Notes: generated by a model from the letters alone, not told the origin. Positions 40,902 through 49,375 are shown, counted from the stretch's first letter. The stretch: DNA of 64,000 bases from Bacteroidaceae bacterium (GCA_017447625.1 JAFSNB010000019.1:1-64000); one strand, 5' to 3'. Numbers and translations: made by a program.

Positions 40902-40973
40902 GCCGCTATAGCTCAGTGGTAGAGCATTTCATTCGTAATGAAAGGGTCCACAGTTCAAGTCTGTGTAGCGGCT
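40902..40973 (+). tRNA. tRNA-Thr (anticodon CGT)
   Basis: Cloverleaf by eye: acceptor GCCGCTA/TAGCGGC, D arm GCTCAGTGGTAGAGC, anticodon stem TTTCA/TGAAA with loop TTCGTAA (anticodon CGT at 40934-40936), T arm CACAGTTCAAGTCTGTG, discriminator T. No CCA is encoded. It reads ACG threonine codons. Confidence 0.95.
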
Positions 40974-40983
40974 CACAGAAAGC

Positions 40984-41011
40984 AAGGGCGCAACTTTTTG
41001 GTTGCGCCCTT
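40984..41011. terminator. Bidirectional terminator between tRNA-Thr and trpB2
   Basis: AAGGGCGCAAC (40984-40994) pairs with GTTGCGCCCTT (41001-41011). It ends the tRNA transcript and lies 10 bases beyond the trpB2 stop on the other strand. Confidence 0.8.
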
Positions 41012-41020
41012 TACTATTCT

Positions 41021-42385
41021 TTATATAATCTGCTCCAGCTGGGAGAGGTTGCGAGCAACGTCCTCGTCAGTAACCTCGTAGTTCTGCAGGTTACCAGCCA
41101 GATACTGGTCGTAAGCGCTCATGTCAATGAGACCGTGACCAGAGAGGTTAAAGAGAATCACCTTCTCCTCGCCCGTCTCCTTGCACTTCTTAGCCTCGCG
41201 AATGGTAGCTGCGATGGCGTGACAGCTCTCGGGAGCGGGGATTATGCCCTCTGCACGGGCAAAGAGAACACCGGCGTCGAATGACTCCAGCTGCTTGATA
41301 TCTACAGCTTCCATCAGTCCGTCCTTCAGCAACTGGCTTACAATCACGCCTGCGCCATGGTAGCGGAGACCGCCTGCATGGATATTTGCGGGCATAAAGT
41401 TGTGGCCAAGAGTGAACATCGGCAGCAACGGAGTGTAACCGGCTTCGTCGCCGAAGTCATACTGGAACTGGCCGCGAGTCAGTTTCGGGCAGGACGAGGG
41501 CTCGGCGGCGATGAAGCGTGTCTTCTTCCCTTCCTTTATGTTGTGACGCATGAAGGGGAATGCGATACCGCCGAAATTGGAGCCGCCGCCGAAACAGGCA
41601 ATCACCATATCGGGATATTCGCCGGCCATAGCCATCTGCTTTTCAGCCTCAAGACCGATTATAGTCTGGTGAAGAGCCACGTGTGAGAGCACCGATCCCA
41701 GCGTGTATTTACAGTTGGGAGTCTGCATAGCCAGCTCGATGGCCTCAGAGATAGCGGTGCCGAGTGAGCCTTGGTTCATCGGGTCGCGGGTGATGATGTC
41801 TTTTCCGGCACGGGTGGACATCGAGGGCGAAGCCTCCACGGTGGCGCCGAACGTCTGCATAATTGAGCGGCGATAAGGCTTCTGGTTATACGAAATCTTA
41901 ACCTGATATACTGCGCACTCCAGGCCGAACACCTTGGCGGCGTACGAGAGGGCTGCACCCCATTGTCCTGCACCTGTCTCCGTGGTGATATTCGTTACTC
42001 CTTGCATCTTGTTGTAATAGGCCTGAGGCAGCGCGGAATTCAGCTTATGACTGCCCACGGGGCTTACGCTCTCGTTCTTGAAATAGATGTGTGCGGGTGT
42101 GCCGAGAGCCTCTTCCAAACCGTAGGCGCGAACCAGCGGCGTGGAGCGATAGTATTTATACATGTCTCGTACGGGTTCGGGGATATGGATCCACGGATCC
42201 ACCTGATTCACCTCCTGACGTGCCAGTTCTTCGGCAAAGATGGGAAACAGGTCTTCTGCGCTCAGCGGCTCCTTGGTGGCCGGGTTGAGGGGAGGAAGAG
42301 GTTTGTTTACCATATCAGCCTGGATGTTGTACCACTCGGTCGGGATTTCCTGCTCAGTCAGGAAGAATCGTTTCTGCTTGCTCAT
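41021..42385 (-). CDS. trpB: Tryptophan synthase beta chain, TrpB2 type
   Basis: 454 residues, PLP enzyme that joins indole and serine. It is the longer TrpB2 class: RSTPLVRAYGLEEALGTPAHIYFKNESVSPVGSHKLNSAL contains the PLP Lys in GSHKLN, and GPL-binding Gly-rich loop CFGGGSNFGG follows. Unlike TrpB1 it does not usually depend on TrpA. The gene stands alone here, but its leader codes for a peptide with three adjacent Trp codons and a terminator hairpin, so it is controlled by tryptophan supply, which strongly supports a role in tryptophan synthesis or indole salvage. Confidence 0.93.
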   Translation of the reverse strand: MSKQKRFFLTEQEIPTEWYNIQADMVNKPLPPLNPATKEPLSAEDLFPIFAEELARQEVNQVDPWIHIPEPVRDMYKYYRSTPLVRAYGLEEALGTPAHIYFKNESVSPVGSHKLNSALPQAYYNKMQGVTNITTETGAGQWGAALSYAAKVFGLECAVYQVKISYNQKPYRRSIMQTFGATVEASPSMSTRAGKDIITRDPMNQGSLGTAISEAIELAMQTPNCKYTLGSVLSHVALHQTIIGLEAEKQMAMAGEYPDMVIACFGGGSNFGGIAFPFMRHNIKEGKKTRFIAAEPSSCPKLTRGQFQYDFGDEAGYTPLLPMFTLGHNFMPANIHAGGLRYHGAGVIVSQLLKDGLMEAVDIKQLESFDAGVLFARAEGIIPAPESCHAIAATIREAKKCKETGEEKVILFNLSGHGLIDMSAYDQYLAGNLQNYEVTDEDVARNLSQLEQII

Positions 42386-42444
42386 AATTGTTCTTTAATT
42401 TTTAAATATGTGAATAATAATATTTTAACCTTTTAACTTTTTAA

Positions 42445-42470
42445 CCCCCACCGGGGGATTATAGGGGGCC
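42445..42470 (+). repeat. GC palindrome, A3 type, in the trpB2 leader
   Basis: CCCCCACCGGGGGATTATAG then GGGGCC; the close relative of the copy forming the end of the M3 peptidase gene. It lies between the attenuator terminator and trpB2. Confidence 0.7.
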
Positions 42471-42471
42471 T

Positions 42472-42506
42472 AAAGAAAGAGGCCGGTCGCGAGAACGACT
42501 GGCCTC
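42472..42506 (-). terminator. Transcription attenuator terminator of trpB2
   Basis: On the minus strand GAGGCCAGTCG (from 42506-42496) pairs with CGACCGGCCTC (42489-42479) with one mismatch across a six-base loop, followed by TTTCTTT (42478-42472). It lies between the Trp leader peptide and trpB2. A possible competing hairpin involves GTACCAATGGGTTAGTAC just upstream (42515-42532). Confidence 0.8.
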
Positions 42507-42557
42507 CTTTATCTCTGTACTAACCCATTGGTACGCGGCAATCTTCTCACGATATGT

Positions 42558-42602
42558 TTATCTTGAGCTTTGCCACCACCAATAATTAGCCTTTGTATTC
42601 AT
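42558..42602 (-). CDS. trp leader peptide (three consecutive Trp codons)
   Basis: A 14-codon open frame, MNTKANYWWWQSSR, ATG at 42602-42600, TAA at 42560-42558, with TGG TGG TGG at 42581-42573. It is followed after about 50 bases by an intrinsic terminator and then trpB2, the exact arrangement of ribosome-mediated attenuation: ribosome stalling at Trp codons when charged tRNA-Trp is scarce would favour an antiterminator. It matches the known Bacteroid-trp type of leader motif. Confidence 0.85.
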   Translation of the reverse strand: MNTKANYWWWQSSR

Positions 42603-42633
42603 TGTAAATATGTGTCTGTTGTTGTTTTCGAGT

Positions 42634-42642
42634 GCAAAGTAA
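42634..42642 (-). promoter_or_regulatory. Possible -7 element of the trp leader
   Basis: TTACTTTGC on the minus strand, a one-base deviation from TAnnTTTGC, about 32 bases before the leader peptide ATG. Confidence 0.4.
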
Positions 42643-42705
42643 AGCTGTTTTCGTCAAACTACCAAATAAAACAGCACATTTTTTTGTCATCTCGGAAAAA
42701 TATAG

Positions 42706-42714
42706 TACCTTCGC
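42706..42714 (+). promoter_or_regulatory. -7 element, membrane protein-smpB operon
   Basis: TACCTTCGC (one deviation from TAnnTTTGC), 24 bases before the ATG at 42738. Confidence 0.55.
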
Positions 42715-42737
42715 GCCCGATTTCAAGAAAGAAGTGC

Positions 42738-43349
42738 ATGGCGTACCACAATTTCAGAGCTATATCACTCCCCGAATGTCCGGCTTTAGCAGAAGGATCC
42801 GAAGTGCTTTTCAGGAAGTATTTCGGCATTGGTACGTTCCCACTCAAGAGCACAGACAAGCTCTATCACGACGAGATCATAGCTTCCATCAGCGAGTGCG
42901 AAATTCAGCCCATTCCTAAAGTTGAGGTCGAAAACGAAGGTGAAGAAGAAAACCCAGACGCTCCAACCGTGGCTTTGGTGTCTCAGCAAGGCACCTGCTG
43001 CTATATGTCCGAGGAACTCACTAAGGACGAGGTGATAGAGCAGATTCAGGCAGCGTGGGCCCAGGAACAGCAGCTCTTCGAAGTCATCGACGAGACTGTA
43101 GCCAAGGAAGAGGAGAAGAAGAAAATCCTCTCCAAGAAGCAGGAGAAGGATCTCCGTCCCACCGACAGGCACAGCGCCTACTATTACATCTTCGTACGCC
43201 CCGTGCAGATAATCCTTATCCTTCTTGCCATAGGTTATCTCCTTATGCTTGCTTACCGCCGTGAGCTTAAACAGCGTCAAATAGAGGAAGCGATAGAGTT
43301 GGAGCAGATGATGCGTGGCGAAGGCGGTTTCTTCGATGAGGAAGAGTAA
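42738..43349 (+). CDS. Single-pass membrane protein of unknown function
   Basis: 203 residues starting [20 protein letters not shown] (a longer frame from 42570 is rejected because it spans the promoter). About 150 hydrophilic residues, acidic in the middle ([14 protein letters not shown]) and coiled-coil-like ([18 protein letters not shown]), then one transmembrane helix ([18 protein letters not shown], about 158-176) and a charged tail ending FFDEEE. No family recognised. It precedes smpB by 59 bases in the same direction and may be co-transcribed with it and metH. Confidence 0.65.
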   Translation: MAYHNFRAISLPECPALAEGSEVLFRKYFGIGTFPLKSTDKLYHDEIIASISECEIQPIPKVEVENEGEEENPDAPTVALVSQQGTCCYMSEELTKDEVIEQIQAAWAQEQQLFEVIDETVAKEEEKKKILSKKQEKDLRPTDRHSAYYYIFVRPVQIILILLAIGYLLMLAYRRELKQRQIEEAIELEQMMRGEGGFFDEEE

Positions 43350-43408
43350 ATCCCGCGCGTACATTAATATTATTTATTGCAGCGACCTCGCACTTATATA
43401 AGATAAGT

Positions 43409-43876
43409 ATGGCAAAGGAAAAGGTCAAAACCATCAACATCAAGAACAGGAAGGCTGAGTTCGACTATCTCCTTCTCGACAAATTCACAGCTGGTCTGGT
43501 TCTAACGGGTACCGAGATAAAGAGTATCCGTCAGGGCAAGGCCAGTTTGGTTGACACCTATTGCATCATTATAGGCGGAGAGGTCTGGGTGAAGAACATG
43601 CACATCGCGCCCTATGACTACGGCTCCTACAACAACCACGTGGCTCGACGCGACCGCAAGCTGCTGCTCAACCGTCGCGAGATCCACAAACTGCAGCAGG
43701 CAGAGAAGGCTCCGGGTTTCACCATCGTCCCGACCCTGCTTTTTATAGATGAGAACGGACGCGCCAAACTGGACATTCACCTCGCACGCGGTAAGAAGAG
43801 TTTCGACAAACGCGAGACTCTCAAGGAGAAGGAAGACCGCCGCGAGATAGACCGCAAATTCAAGCACAATTTCTAA
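43409..43876 (+). CDS. smpB: SsrA-binding protein SmpB
   Basis: 155 residues; binds tmRNA and delivers it to stalled ribosomes for trans-translation. Motifs: [87 protein letters not shown] (C-terminal basic tail that inserts in the ribosome). The next gene starts 9 bases later. Confidence 0.97.
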   Translation: MAKEKVKTINIKNRKAEFDYLLLDKFTAGLVLTGTEIKSIRQGKASLVDTYCIIIGGEVWVKNMHIAPYDYGSYNNHVARRDRKLLLNRREIHKLQQAEKAPGFTIVPTLLFIDENGRAKLDIHLARGKKSFDKRETLKEKEDRREIDRKFKHNF

Positions 43877-43885
43877 TTCAAGCTA

Positions 43886-46768
43886 TTGGACCTTTCTGAA
43901 CTCATAAGGCAACGTGTTCTGCGTTTAGACGGTGCGCTCGGCACCATGATCCAGAGCTACGGCCTGCGCGAAGATGACTTCCGCGGCCAGCGTTTCCGCG
44001 ACTTGCCCGGCCAGATGGCAGGAAACAACGACCTGCTAAGTCTGACACGCCCCGATATCATCCGTGACATTCATCGCCGTTATCTGGAAGCCGGCGCAGA
44101 CATTATTGAGACAAACACTTTCTCAGCCCAGCGCATCTCAATGGCTGACTACCATTGTGAACCGTTCTGCCGCGAGATAAACCTTGCCGCTGCTGCCATC
44201 GCCAGAGAACTTGCCGACGAATATACAGAAAGGAATCCCGAGAAGCCCCGTTTCGTGGCCGGTTCGGTAGGACCCACCAACAAGGCTCTGTCCATGAGTC
44301 CGGACGTGAGTGACCCCGCTCTTCGCGCCATCACCTTCGACGACCTTGCCGATGCCTATACGGAGCAGATGACTGCACTTATCGAGGGCGGTGTGGATGC
44401 ACTTCTCATAGAGACCATATTCGACACGCTCAACGCCAAAGCCGCGCTCTATGCCGCCGAAGAGGCGATGCAAGTCGCTGGCCACCGCGTGCCAATAATG
44501 TTGTCCGTAACTGTGGCGGACAAGACCTACCGCACACTCTCCGGACAGACCTTACAGGCATTTCTGGCCTCAGTAAGCCACGCAAACATCTTGAGCGTTG
44601 GCCTGAACTGCTCGTTCGGAGCCGCTGAGATGCTCGCTCCCCTGCGACAGCTCGCCGCCGAAGCGCCCTATTTTATCAGCGTCTATCCCAATGCCGGTCT
44701 GCCAAACCAGCTGGGGTTATATGACGACACGCCCGAGACGATGCGCCGCGACATGCGGGCATTCACCCGCGAAGGGCTCGTGAATATCATAGGCGGTTGC
44801 TGCGGCACAACCGACGCTCACATAGCCGCCTTCGAACCACTCACACGCGAAGCGGCCCCTCATCAGCCCGCACAGCCCTCGTCAGACCTGTGGCTCAGCG
44901 GACTGGAAAGACTCGAGATCGGATCAACTACCCTCCCCCCCACGGGGGGAGTTGGAGAGGGGCCTTCTTTCCCCCCCACGGGGGGAGCCGAAGAGGGGCT
45001 TACTATAATTGGTGAACGCTGCAACGTGGCCGGTTCGCGCAAGTTCCTACGCCTCATCAAAGAGAAAAACTACGACGAAGCCCTCGCCATAGCACGCAAG
45101 CAAATCGACGATGGCGCTCGCATAATAGACATCAACATGGACGACGGCCTGCTCGATGCCCGCGAGGAAATGACGCATTTCCTCAACCTGCTGGCCTCCG
45201 AGCCGGAGATTGCCCGCGTGCCGGTTATGATTGACAGTTCCAATTGGGAGGTAATCCGAGCCGCGCTGCGTTGCATCCAGGGTAAGGGCATCGTGAACAG
45301 TATATCGCTGAAAGAGGGCGAAGAGGTATTCCTCAGCCACGCCCGCGAGATTCGCCGCCTCGGAGCCGCCGTTGTGGTTATGGCGTTTGACGAAGAAGGG
45401 CAGGCCACGACCTTCGAACGGCGCACAGCCATCTGCGCCCGCGCCTACAGTCTGCTGACGAAGGTTGTAGGTATGCCGCCGTCTGACATTATCTTCGACC
45501 CGAACATACTGGCCATCGCCACCGGCATAGAAGAGCACAACGCATACGCCGCCGATTTCATCCGCTCTACCGCTTGGATTCGCGAGAACCTGCCAGGCTC
45601 CCATGTAAGCGGCGGAGTCAGCAACCTGTCCTTCGCCTTCCGTGGCAACAACTGGCTGCGCGAAGCGATGCACGCCGTGTTCCTTTATCACGCGAACCGG
45701 GCCGGAATGGATATGGGTATCGTGAATCCCGCAAGCGCACTGGCTTACTCAGATATTCCCGCCGACAGCCTCAAAATCATAGAGGATGCCATCCTCAACC
45801 GCACTCCAGATGCAACTGAGCAGCTTATGCAGCTGACAGCGCCCACCCTCAACTCTCAACCCTCAAATCTCAACTCTTCTCTCCCCCCCACGGGGGGAGC
45901 CGGAGAGGGGCCAGCTCCCCTCCCTGACGGGAGGGGTTTGGGGGTGGGTCTCCTCCACGCTATCCGCACGGGCGACACAAGCACTCTCGAAGCCGACCTC
46001 GCAGAGGCGCTCACGCAGTATGCCAGTCCGCTCGAAATAATCGAGGGACCGTTGATGGACGGAATGCGGCAGGTTGGTACGCTCTTCGGCGAGGGAAAGA
46101 TGTTCCTGCCACAAGTGGTAAAGGCAGCCCGTACGATGAAACGCGCGGTGGAAATTCTTCAGCCACACATTAATAATATTAATAAGGAGAGAACTGTCTA
46201 CTCTAAACAGTCAACTGTCAACGTCCTCAAGCCCAAGGTTCTGCTCGCCACCGTAAAGGGCGATGTACACGACATCGGAAAGAATATCGTCAGCGTCATC
46301 ATGGCCTGCAACGGATACGAGGTCATAGATCTCGGCGTAATGGTTCCCGCAGAGACTATCGTGCAGAGAGCCATCGAGGAGCAGCCGGACGTAATCGGTC
46401 TTTCGGGTCTAATCACCCCCTCGCTCGAAGAGATGGTGCGAGTGGTGGCAGCCCTGCGTGAAGCCGACATCAGCGTTCCTGTCCTTATCGGCGGAGCCAC
46501 CACATCGCCGCTACACACGGCCTTGCGCATCGCTCCTGTCTATGGCGGCCCCGTAATCCATGTTCGCGACGCAAGTCAGAATGTGCCAGTTGCCGCTCGC
46601 TTCATTGACCCCTCCACATCCGACGAGGCCTTCACCTCTCTCAAGGCCGAGCAAGAGGCTATGCGCCATCAGGCAGACACCGCCTCCCCCGAAATAGTTC
46701 CAATCGAGGAGGCCAGACGCAGAAAGACTGAGTTTGCGGCCCAACGTAATAACGATATAACGGTATAA
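43886..46768 (+). CDS. metH: Cobalamin-dependent methionine synthase without reactivation domain
   Basis: 960 residues. Transfers methyl from 5-methyl-THF to homocysteine. Modules: homocysteine domain (1-325; zinc Cys in GLNCSFGAAEM and GGCCGTT), pterin domain (about 372-650; IGERCNVAGSRKFLRL), cobalamin cap and Rossmann domain (about 690-940; GDVHDIGKNIV carries the DxHxxG cobalt ligand). The C-terminal S-adenosylmethionine activation domain of E. coli MetH (1,227 residues) is absent; the frame ends RRRKTEFAAQRNNDITV in TAACG repeats. The start is a TTG at 43886, since the family begins right there (LIRQRVLRLDGALGTMIQ) and no ATG is available. Repeat insertions lie at all three domain junctions (about 345-370, 655-690, 762-777). 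Confidence 0.94.
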   Translation: MDLSELIRQRVLRLDGALGTMIQSYGLREDDFRGQRFRDLPGQMAGNNDLLSLTRPDIIRDIHRRYLEAGADIIETNTFSAQRISMADYHCEPFCREINLAAAAIARELADEYTERNPEKPRFVAGSVGPTNKALSMSPDVSDPALRAITFDDLADAYTEQMTALIEGGVDALLIETIFDTLNAKAALYAAEEAMQVAGHRVPIMLSVTVADKTYRTLSGQTLQAFLASVSHANILSVGLNCSFGAAEMLAPLRQLAAEAPYFISVYPNAGLPNQLGLYDDTPETMRRDMRAFTREGLVNIIGGCCGTTDAHIAAFEPLTREAAPHQPAQPSSDLWLSGLERLEIGSTTLPPTGGVGEGPSFPPTGGAEEGLTIIGERCNVAGSRKFLRLIKEKNYDEALAIARKQIDDGARIIDINMDDGLLDAREEMTHFLNLLASEPEIARVPVMIDSSNWEVIRAALRCIQGKGIVNSISLKEGEEVFLSHAREIRRLGAAVVVMAFDEEGQATTFERRTAICARAYSLLTKVVGMPPSDIIFDPNILAIATGIEEHNAYAADFIRSTAWIRENLPGSHVSGGVSNLSFAFRGNNWLREAMHAVFLYHANRAGMDMGIVNPASALAYSDIPADSLKIIEDAILNRTPDATEQLMQLTAPTLNSQPSNLNSSLPPTGGAGEGPAPLPDGRGLGVGLLHAIRTGDTSTLEADLAEALTQYASPLEIIEGPLMDGMRQVGTLFGEGKMFLPQVVKAARTMKRAVEILQPHINNINKERTVYSKQSTVNVLKPKVLLATVKGDVHDIGKNIVSVIMACNGYEVIDLGVMVPAETIVQRAIEEQPDVIGLSGLITPSLEEMVRVVAALREADISVPVLIGGATTSPLHTALRIAPVYGGPVIHVRDASQNVPVAARFIDPSTSDEAFTSLKAEQEAMRHQADTASPEIVPIEEARRRKTEFAAQRNNDITV
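44929..45000 (+). repeat. Two tandem A1 GC palindromes inside metH (first junction)
   Basis: Two copies about 38 bases apart, cores CCCCCCCACGGGGGGAG; they encode LPPTGGVGEG and FPPTGGAEEG between the homocysteine and pterin domains. Confidence 0.85.
45847..45951 (+). repeat. Composite repeat inside metH (second junction)
   Basis: AACTCTCAACCCTCAAATCT-type repeats (45847-45877), an A1 palindrome (45878-45913) and an A2 palindrome (CTCCCTGACGGGAGGGG, 45919-45935, then TTTGGGGGTGGG). Read as [13 protein letters not shown] and PLPDGRGLGVG between the pterin and cobalamin-cap domains. Confidence 0.8.
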
Positions 46769-46832
46769 CGTAATAACGACAAAGAACAGGCCGCTTTAAC
46801 CTTTTAACTTTTTAACCTTTTAACCTATCCTC

Positions 46833-47318
46833 ATGGATCCATTCATAACTTCCCGCCAAATACTTGACAGCATCGGGGGCACATTAGATGCACAGACGAT
46901 GCCGAGCCTAACGTCAGACCAGATTACTCTGCTCGCATACACAATGTTGCACGAGGAGGTTATGGACGGCGGTTTTATACAACTCATTCACAACGGGCTC
47001 GGCCCCTTTATCTTCCTCAACCCCTTTGCTAAAGCCATTCGTCTCTGGGGCAAAGGTACAGACGACGAAGAGGTCCTTCACGACCTCTCCAATCTGATTT
47101 ACAAAGGGCGCAAGCTCTTCGAGAAATATGGCGAAGAGCTGACCCGCGACTGCACCGATGACGAGTTCATGGCGCTCTTTGAGCAGTACCCCGAATTCGA
47201 CGACCTCGACGATGAGTTCGTGGAGAACGAGGAGGACTATTCCGCTGCTATAGAACGATACATCACTGCACACGAAGATTTATTTACCGTTAAGCCCTCA
47301 ACGCCCGCATCGCATTAA
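46833..47318 (+). CDS. DUF4375 (DMP19-like) protein
   Basis: 161 residues, no signal or membrane segment. The core TLLAYTMLHEEVMDGGFIQLIHNGLGPFIF and the acidic tail (EFDDLDDEFVENEEDYSAAIERYITAHEDLF) match the DUF4375/DMP19 family, whose viral founder mimics DNA charge and binds histone-like proteins; most bacterial members have no known role. The preceding spacer is TTTTAACC repeats. Its 3' end overlaps the convergent P-type ATPase gene by 29 bases. Confidence 0.75.
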   Translation: MDPFITSRQILDSIGGTLDAQTMPSLTSDQITLLAYTMLHEEVMDGGFIQLIHNGLGPFIFLNPFAKAIRLWGKGTDDEEVLHDLSNLIYKGRKLFEKYGEELTRDCTDDEFMALFEQYPEFDDLDDEFVENEEDYSAAIERYITAHEDLFTVKPSTPASH

Positions 47319-49350
47319 GCACGGCGAGAACTGTTACTCCAACATCTGCGAACACAGCCATCCACATCGTGGCCACTCCGAAGGCTGCGAGGATGAGTAC
47401 AGCCACCTTCACGCCGATGGCAAACACTACGTTCTGACGTGCAATGGCTATGGTGCGACGAGCGATGCTGATTGCTGTGGCTATTTTTGTCGGTTTGTCG
47501 TCCATCAGCACCACATCGGCGGCCTCGATTGCTGCGTCCGAGCCCAGCCCACCCATAGCGATTCCCACATCTGCACGCGCCAGCACGGGAGCGTCGTTTA
47601 TGCCGTCGCCGACGAAAGCCATAGAGGGACTCTCCCCCCGCCCTCCCTGTGAGGGAGGGAGCGAAATCTTGTCTAAGATTGCTACTTTGTCGGCAGGGAG
47701 GAGTTCTGCATGGAATTCGTCGATGCCTAGTTCTGCGGCCACTCGCTCTGCCACTTCCTGACGGTCACCCGTGAGCATAACCGTTTTCTTCACGCCTAAC
47801 GACTTCAGCGCGCGAACGGCCTCTGCGCTGTCCTCCTTCACCGTGTCGTTAATCACGATATGTCCGGCGTATTCGCCGTCGATGGCAACATGGATTACGG
47901 TGCCGTGATCTTCGTGTCCGCACTCCGTGAGCTGTGCCCCCACACTTTCCATCATCTTTCTGTTGCCCACGCAAACCACCACTTTTTTCTCTTCTTCTCT
48001 TTTCTCATTACTCTCTTTAATCCCCACCACCGCCTTGATACCATGACCCGCAATCTCCTCAATATCGGAGATTGAGCAACCGTCTGTGGCCTCGTCGGGA
48101 TAAGCGTTGCGCAGGGCAGCGCCTATTGGGTGCGTGGAGAAATGTTCTACATGAGCAGCCAGATGCAATAGATGATGAGCGTCGTAGCGGCTGGGGTGAA
48201 CGGCAGTCACGGCAAACTGTCCGTGGGTCAGCGTCCCGGTCTTGTCGAACACCACGGTGCCAATCTTCGCCAGCACATCCATATAATTGGCCCCCTTGAC
48301 CAGTATGCCTCTGCGCGAGGCTCCGCCTATGCCGCCGAAAAACGTCAACGGCACCGATATCACAAGCGCACACGGACACGAGACAACGAGGAATATCAAA
48401 GCGCGGTGAATCCAAATGGGCCATTGACCATTGAACATTGAACATTGACCATTGAACATTAACCACAACGGGGGCAGGATGGCAAGGGCGATGGCGGCAA
48501 ACACCACAATCGGAGTATAGACGCGGGCGAAGCGGGTGATGAACGTCTCGCTCTGCGACTTGTGTTCTGAGGCGTTTTCTACCAGACTGATTATCTTTGC
48601 CACAGTGCTTTCGCCGAACGCCTTAGTCGTTCGCACACGTAGCACACCGGACAGGTTCACGCAGCCGGAAATAACCTCGTCCTCAACGGCCACCTCGCGC
48701 GGCAGACTCTCACCCGTAAGCGCCATAGTGTTCAAGCTCGAGGCTCCCTCGATTACCACACCGTCCAACGGCACGCGCTCGCCCGGACGGATTACGATGG
48801 TCTCCCCCACCCCGACGCTCTCAGGACTAACGCTCTCTACGTTACCTCCGCGCTCCACATTGGCCACGTCGGGACGTATATTCATCAGATGGGCTATGCT
48901 GTCGCGGCTCTTCCCCTCGGCATAGCCCTCGAAGAGTTCTCCGATCTGGAAGAAAAGCATTACAAACACAGCCTCGGGGAACTCCGTTTCTGCCCCTGGC
49001 ATAAAGCCGATGGCTAGTGCGCCCAGCGTGGCCACCGACATCAGAAAATGTTCGTTGAAGGCATCTCCGCCGGCAATTCCCTCGGCCGCCTCTTTCAGAG
49101 TCTCGTGACCTATTAGGAGATAAGGCACCAAATACACCAGCAGCAGTTGCCATGTGGCCAGTTCATACTGATGTTCTATCCAGACAGCAACTGCAAGCAG
49201 CACAGCCGTAACTGCAATCAGCGCCACCTGCCCCTTCAGTCCCCCATGCTCGTGGTGGGGCTCGTGGTGGGGCTCGTGGTGATGCTCATGATGGTGCTCA
49301 TGTTTATGCTCTTTTGAGCAACATTCATGTTCGTGATGATGATGTGACAT
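47290..49350 (-). CDS. Metal-transporting P1B-type ATPase with His-rich N-terminus
   Basis: 686 residues, inner-membrane efflux ATPase of the Zn/Cd/Pb type. The N-terminus is a histidine-rich metal-binding tail (MSHHHHEHECCSKEHKHEHH and onward) in place of a CxxC HMA domain. Landmarks: LTGESLPREV, SCPCAL (CPC motif, about 325-327), FDKTGTLTHGQ (phosphorylated Asp about 369), STHPIGAAL and VGDGINDAPVLARADVGIAMG. Two repeat insertions: LWLMFNGQCSMFNGQWPI before the CPC helix (CATTGAAC repeats, 48418-48466), and SLPPSQGGRGESPS before GDGIND (GC palindrome, 47628-47671). A longer start (49578) is rejected because the promoter lies at 49376-49384. Confidence 0.92.
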   Translation of the reverse strand: MSHHHHEHECCSKEHKHEHHHEHHHEPHHEPHHEHGGLKGQVALIAVTAVLLAVAVWIEHQYELATWQLLLVYLVPYLLIGHETLKEAAEGIAGGDAFNEHFLMSVATLGALAIGFMPGAETEFPEAVFVMLFFQIGELFEGYAEGKSRDSIAHLMNIRPDVANVERGGNVESVSPESVGVGETIVIRPGERVPLDGVVIEGASSLNTMALTGESLPREVAVEDEVISGCVNLSGVLRVRTTKAFGESTVAKIISLVENASEHKSQSETFITRFARVYTPIVVFAAIALAILPPLWLMFNGQCSMFNGQWPIWIHRALIFLVVSCPCALVISVPLTFFGGIGGASRRGILVKGANYMDVLAKIGTVVFDKTGTLTHGQFAVTAVHPSRYDAHHLLHLAAHVEHFSTHPIGAALRNAYPDEATDGCSISDIEEIAGHGIKAVVGIKESNEKREEEKKVVVCVGNRKMMESVGAQLTECGHEDHGTVIHVAIDGEYAGHIVINDTVKEDSAEAVRALKSLGVKKTVMLTGDRQEVAERVAAELGIDEFHAELLPADKVAILDKISLPPSQGGRGESPSMAFVGDGINDAPVLARADVGIAMGGLGSDAAIEAADVVLMDDKPTKIATAISIARRTIAIARQNVVFAIGVKVAVLILAAFGVATMWMAVFADVGVTVLAVLNAMRALRA
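47628..47671. repeat. GC palindrome inside the P-type ATPase gene
   Basis: CTCCCCCCGCCCTCCCTGTG followed by AGGGAGGGAG; in frame as LPPSQGGRGES directly before the conserved VGDGIND motif. Confidence 0.7.
48418..48466. repeat. CATTGAAC repeats inside the P-type ATPase gene
   Basis: Five or so 8- to 9-base units CATTGAMC in tandem, in frame as FNGQCSMFNGQW just before the transmembrane helix that bears the CPC motif. The same repeats occur at 3749-3772 (intergenic) and 55879-55921 (giant gene). Confidence 0.8.
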
Positions 49351-49375
49351 AACGTGTTTGTTTTTGATTTCGGGG

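Noticed and set aside
43886-46768. metH as a pseudogene or frameshifted gene
   Set aside because: All insertions keep the frame and the zinc, pterin and cobalamin motifs are intact. Absence of the activation domain is noted as a finding instead.
46741-46832. Cobalamin riboswitch or other regulatory RNA near metH
   Set aside because: The sequence around metH consists of TAACG and TTTTAACC repeats; no B12-box or conserved riboswitch core is visible, and metH follows smpB too closely for a leader.
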